Origin: Comamonadaceae bacterium
GTDB taxonomy: Bacteria; Pseudomonadota; Gammaproteobacteria; Burkholderiales; Burkholderiaceae_C
Direction of reading: 5' to 3'
NCBI GenBank assembly: GCA_947458415.1
Contig: CANGZG010000005.1
Coordinates: forward strand, 1 to 26,145
DNA length: 26,145 nucleotides
Part shown: one piece after another, positions 23,181 to 26,145 of the stretch
How positions within the stretch are numbered: position 1 is the stretch's first letter
Layout of the letters: each line of letters opens with the position of its first letter
Made by a program: the position numbers and the translations under genes
The notes under the pieces: generated by a model
What the model saw: the letters and a program-made list of their open reading frames with translations, nothing else
The model's database searches: none
What the model was told of the DNA's origin: nothing

Positions 23181-24916
23181 CAAAAGGACTCCGGCTCTGC
23201 CTTGGCAACCACTTGCGGTTTGACCGCCATGTCAGGTTGCACTTCCAGCATGCGCAAGGTTTGTTGCACGGTTTGACTGAACACGGGGGCAGCCACATCG
23301 CCCCCAAAATAATGGCCGCCGGTCGGTTCATCGATCATCACCGCCACGACGATGCGGGGGTTTTCAATCGGTGCCATGCCGACAAAAAAGCCACGGTATT
23401 TTTTTTCAGCATAGGTTTTGCCATCGAGTTTGTGGGCGGTGCCGGTCTTGCCACCCACCGAGTAACCCATGGTTTGCGCTTTGGGGGCCGTGCCGCCCGG
23501 GCCGGTGACCAAATGCAGCATGTTGCGCACTTGTGCGGCGTGTTCAGATGACATGACGCGCACGCCACTGACTTTGTCTTGGGTCTTGAGCAAACTGACA
23601 GGCGCCATCTCACCGTCGCGGGCCAGCATGGTGTAGGCCTGCGCCAACTGAAACAAACTGGTGGACAAGCCATAGCCATAACTCATGGTGGCTTGCTCCA
23701 TCGGACGCCAGCTTTTGTAAGGGCGCAAGCGCCCAGCCACGGCACCAGGGAACGGCACTTGGGGTTTTTGCCCAAAGCCAACCTGGGTATACAACTCCCA
23801 CATGTCTTTGGCGGGCATTTTCATGGCGATCTTGACCGTGCCGATGTTGCTGGATTTTTGAATCACTTCTGACACGCTCAGCGCCCCGTGTGGATGGGCA
23901 TCGGTGACCGTCATGCCGTACATGCTGACCTTGCCGGGCGCGGTATCGATCATGGTTTCCGGTTTGACCAACCCTTTTTCCATGGCCAGCCCAATGATCA
24001 ATGGCTTCATGGTGGAGCCTGGCTCGAAGGTGTCGGTCAAGGCACGGTTGCGCAGTTGTGCACCACTGAGGTTGCTGCGCTTGTCTGGCATGTAGCTGGG
24101 GTAATTGGCCAATGCCAGCACATCACCGGTTTGGGCGTCCAACACCACCACGCTGCCGGCTGCGGCTTTGTTTTGCAACACCGCTTCGCGCAACCGCTGA
24201 TACGCAAAGTACTGCACTTTGCTGTCGATGCTGAGTTGCAAGTCTTTGCCCTCTTCAGGCGGGATCAAATCTCCCACGCCTTCAACCACTTGGCCTTGGC
24301 CGTTTTTGATGACCCGGCGCGTACCGTTTTTACCGCCCAAGTGCGTGTTGAATGTGAGCTCAACACCTTCTTGTCCGGTGTTCTCCACGTTGGTGAAACC
24401 GACCACATGCGCGGCCGCTTCGCCTTGCGGGTACATGCGCTTGTATTCCATGGTGGTGTAGATGCCATGGATACCCAACTCTTTGATTTGTTTGCCAGTG
24501 GCTTCGTCCACTTGGCGGCGCAACCAGACATGTTTGCGTTTGGTGTCGCTGATTTTCTTTTGCAATTCTGGCAACGGCATGTCCAGCAATTGCGACAAGT
24601 TTTTCAGTTGCTTGGTGCTGGCTTGCATTTCCTCGGGACTGGCCCAGATGCTGGGCATGGGCACGCTCGAAGCCAGTATCAAGCCGTTGCGGTCGAGTAT
24701 GCGTCCACGGTTGGCGGGAATATCCAATTGCCTCTCAAACCTGACCGTGCCTTGTTTGATGAAAAACGCATTGCCCACCACTTGCACATACACCGCACGC
24801 ACCACCAAGCCGATGAACCCCAGCGCGATGCAAGCGACGATGAACTGGCTGCGCCAAATGGGTGTCTTGCTGGCCAGCAAGGGGTTGGTGGAATATTGAA
24901 CGCTGCGACTGCTCAC
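23180..24916 (-). CDS. ftsI: FtsI (PBP3), septal peptidoglycan transpeptidase
   Basis: FtsI crosslinks septal peptidoglycan in the periplasm with FtsW as polymerase partner. The 578-residue class B PBP has one N-terminal membrane segment (about 25-45), a dimerisation/pedestal domain starting RQLDIPANRGRILDRNG (62-78), and the penicillin-binding domain. Active-site motifs are STMK (S301 to K304), SSN (355-357) and KTG (490-492). The start is GTG at 24914-24916, forming a GTGA overlap with the ftsL stop; no ATG gives a sensible N-terminus. Length matches E. coli FtsI (588). Confidence 0.98.
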   Translation of the reverse strand: MSSRSVQYSTNPLLASKTPIWRSQFIVACIALGFIGLVVRAVYVQVVGNAFFIKQGTVRFERQLDIPANRGRILDRNGLILASSVPMPSIWASPEEMQASTKQLKNLSQLLDMPLPELQKKISDTKRKHVWLRRQVDEATGKQIKELGIHGIYTTMEYKRMYPQGEAAAHVVGFTNVENTGQEGVELTFNTHLGGKNGTRRVIKNGQGQVVEGVGDLIPPEEGKDLQLSIDSKVQYFAYQRLREAVLQNKAAAGSVVVLDAQTGDVLALANYPSYMPDKRSNLSGAQLRNRALTDTFEPGSTMKPLIIGLAMEKGLVKPETMIDTAPGKVSMYGMTVTDAHPHGALSVSEVIQKSSNIGTVKIAMKMPAKDMWELYTQVGFGQKPQVPFPGAVAGRLRPYKSWRPMEQATMSYGYGLSTSLFQLAQAYTMLARDGEMAPVSLLKTQDKVSGVRVMSSEHAAQVRNMLHLVTGPGGTAPKAQTMGYSVGGKTGTAHKLDGKTYAEKKYRGFFVGMAPIENPRIVVAVMIDEPTGGHYFGGDVAAPVFSQTVQQTLRMLEVQPDMAVKPQVVAKAEPESF

Positions 24917-25224
24917 GGCTGTTCCTTTTGCACAGTGGCGGCAGCGCTTTCCAACGGTGCATTGCCAGGGGCAGCGTATTGCGTGATGGCGGGTGAAATC
25001 GTGCGCATGTTCAGTTGCTCTTGGGCCAGTTTCTCAACCCGCAGCGGTGTGGCCTGTGCGCCGCGTTCAATGTCCAAGCGGTCGTACTCGTTTTCCAATC
25101 GCTGCGCCTGCGCTTTGGCCCTGTCCAGCTCGGTATAAAGACGCCGCGATTCGTATTGCGTGCGCACCAAGTACAAGGCGCTGCACATCACCGCGACCAA
25201 CAACAAGGCGTTCACTCGGGTCAT
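24913..25224 (-). CDS. ftsL: Cell division protein FtsL
   Basis: FtsL is a small bitopic protein that forms the FtsQLB complex and signals activation of FtsWI. The 103-residue product has a membrane segment at about residues 4-20 and a heptad-like coiled coil (about 22-60, LYTELDRAKAQAQRLENEYDRL). An Ala/Pro-rich tail follows. Sequence conservation in this family is low, so the call rests on size, topology and position between rsmH and ftsI. It overlaps both neighbours (ATGA and GTGA). Confidence 0.95.
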   Translation of the reverse strand: MTRVNALLLVAVMCSALYLVRTQYESRRLYTELDRAKAQAQRLENEYDRLDIERGAQATPLRVEKLAQEQLNMRTISPAITQYAAPGNAPLESAAATVQKEQP

Positions 25225-26145
25225 GCGTGCTCCTGTGCCATGCCCACTCGCTCTGCCACGCGCATGATGGCGCTGCGACTGCGTGGATTGGCTTGAATTT
25301 CTTCTGCCGATGGACGCTGGCGACCCAATGCACGCAATGGCAATTCGGGGGCCGCGGCAAACGGGGTACGGCGGTCGTACACCTCGCGTGAATGTTTGGC
25401 GATGAATTGCTTGACCATGCGGTCTTCGAGCGAATGAAAACTGATCACCACCAAACGCCCTCCGGGCTGCAGCACCTGCAAGCTGGCGTCAAGCGCTTGT
25501 TGCAATTCTTCGAGCTCACCATTGATGAACATGCGAAACGCTTGAAAGGTACGGGTGGCTGGGTTTTGTCCTGCTTCGCGGGTCTTGACCACGTCGGCGA
25601 CGAGTGCCGCCATGCCCAACGTGGTGTCGGGCAACTGGCCGGCCTCACGCTTAGCAGTGATGGCTTTGGCGATGCCGTTGGCAAAACGTTCTTCTCCCAA
25701 GTCACGTATCACCTGTGCGATTTGTTCGGTTTTTGCGTGGGACAGCCACTCGTACACGCTTTGGCCTTTGCTGCTGTCCATCCTCATGTCCAGCGGGCCG
25801 TCGTTGCGAAACGAGAAGCCGCGTTGCGGGTTGTCGATTTGCGGCGAGCTCACGCCCAGGTCCATCAACACGCCTTTGACGCTGCTTGGGGGCAATTGGC
25901 TCAGGGCGGCAAATCCCTGATGCCGGATCTTCAACCTCGGGTCGCCCAAGGCTTGTGCTGTCTCCACCGCTTGCGGGTCCTTGTCGAAGGCGATCAGCGT
26001 TCCTCGAGGCGACAGGCTGTCCAAGATGCGCTTTGCATGCCCGCCGCGGCCAAAGGTTGTGTCGACATAAGTGGCTTCGGCCTGGACGTCCAGCGCCTCG
26101 ACCGCCTCCTTCAACATGACGGTGGTGTGTGCCCATTCAGTTGTC
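25221..26145 (-). CDS. rsmH: 16S rRNA (cytosine-1402-N4)-methyltransferase RsmH (MraW); start codon just outside window
   Basis: RsmH methylates N4 of C1402 in 16S rRNA using S-adenosylmethionine. The visible product has TFGRGGHA (SAM motif), FDKDPQA, LMDLGVSSPQIDNPQRGFSF, LDMRMD and VVISFHSLEDRMVKQF, ending at 25221 in an ATGA overlap with ftsL. An ATG at 26117 is in frame, but the frame stays open to the right edge and reads TTEWAHTTVMLKEAVEAL. The HTTVML part fits the conserved H-x-x-V-x-L start region of the family. The last visible base is G in the third position of the preceding codon, so the true start is probably an ATG cut by the edge, and only about one codon is missing. It is the first dcw gene seen; mraZ would normally lie upstream. 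Confidence 0.96.
   Translation of the reverse strand, partial: TTEWAHTTVMLKEAVEALDVQAEATYVDTTFGRGGHAKRILDSLSPRGTLIAFDKDPQAVETAQALGDPRLKIRHQGFAALSQLPPSSVKGVLMDLGVSSPQIDNPQRGFSFRNDGPLDMRMDSSKGQSVYEWLSHAKTEQIAQVIRDLGEERFANGIAKAITAKREAGQLPDTTLGMAALVADVVKTREAGQNPATRTFQAFRMFINGELEELQQALDASLQVLQPGGRLVVISFHSLEDRMVKQFIAKHSREVYDRRTPFAAAPELPLRALGRQRPSAEEIQANPRSRSAIMRVAERVGMAQEHA

Noticed and set aside
23888..25138. Long plus-strand open frame (416 codons) opposite ftsI and ftsL
   Set aside because: It is antisense to well-recognised genes, its His/Gln/Phe-rich translation matches no family I know, and it has no ribosome site. It is a shadow of codon bias in ftsI.
1..26145. Mobile elements, prophage, CRISPR arrays, tRNA/rRNA genes, riboswitches of known type
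   Set aside because: No transposase, integrase, regularly spaced repeat array, tRNA-like cloverleaf or known riboswitch core was seen on either strand; the dense housekeeping gene content leaves little room.

Overview
The window is chromosomal DNA from a betaproteobacterium, most likely order Burkholderiales and family Comamonadaceae. The basis is the gene order of the division and cell wall (dcw) cluster ending in ftsZ-lpxC, the meso-DAP type MurE, and the overall protein character; the genus cannot be settled by eye. All genes appear intact apart from two cut by the window edges. I see no IS element, phage gene, tRNA, rRNA or CRISPR array, and no gene-free stretch longer than 300 bases.

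Layout from left to right. (1) Positions 1-609, minus strand: the 5' part of a DAHP synthase gene (aroG type), preceded by a leader that looks like a complete amino-acid attenuator. It has a 22-residue open frame rich in Phe and Tyr, a 7-8 bp GC hairpin followed by nine U, and a copy of the hairpin's 3' arm inside the leader frame that can form the antiterminator. (2) Positions 643-4175, minus strand: rodA, a beta-hydroxyacid dehydrogenase family oxidoreductase and tldD. (3) Positions 4176-4242: a 67-bp divergent promoter region with a perfect 14-bp palindrome placed almost midway between two opposed -10-like boxes. (4) Positions 4243-8457, plus strand: a tightly packed set encoding an RNase II/R-family ribonuclease, a TonB/TolA-like protein, the glycosyltransferase MtgA and the Holliday-junction resolvase RuvC. 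(5) Positions 8468-26145, minus strand: the dcw cluster in the order rsmH, ftsL, ftsI, murE, murF, mraY, murD, ftsW, murG, murC, ddlB, ftsQ, ftsA, ftsZ, lpxC.

The dcw genes supply nearly the whole cytoplasmic route from UDP-MurNAc to lipid II (MurC, MurD, MurE, MurF, Ddl, MraY, MurG), the septal synthase pair FtsW-FtsI, and the divisome proteins FtsL, FtsQ, FtsA and FtsZ. Most neighbours overlap by 1-10 bases, which suggests one long, translationally coupled message; the clearest break is the 170-bp gap before ftsZ. RodA and MtgA in the left half add elongation and accessory glycan polymerisation.

The two observations most worth follow-up are the Phe/Tyr attenuator in front of aroG, and a recurring arrangement at five gene starts (leader peptide, tldD, rodA, the RNase gene, lpxC). 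At each, a -10-like hexamer lies 6-7 bases before the start codon and no Shine-Dalgarno sequence is visible, which would fit leaderless mRNAs.
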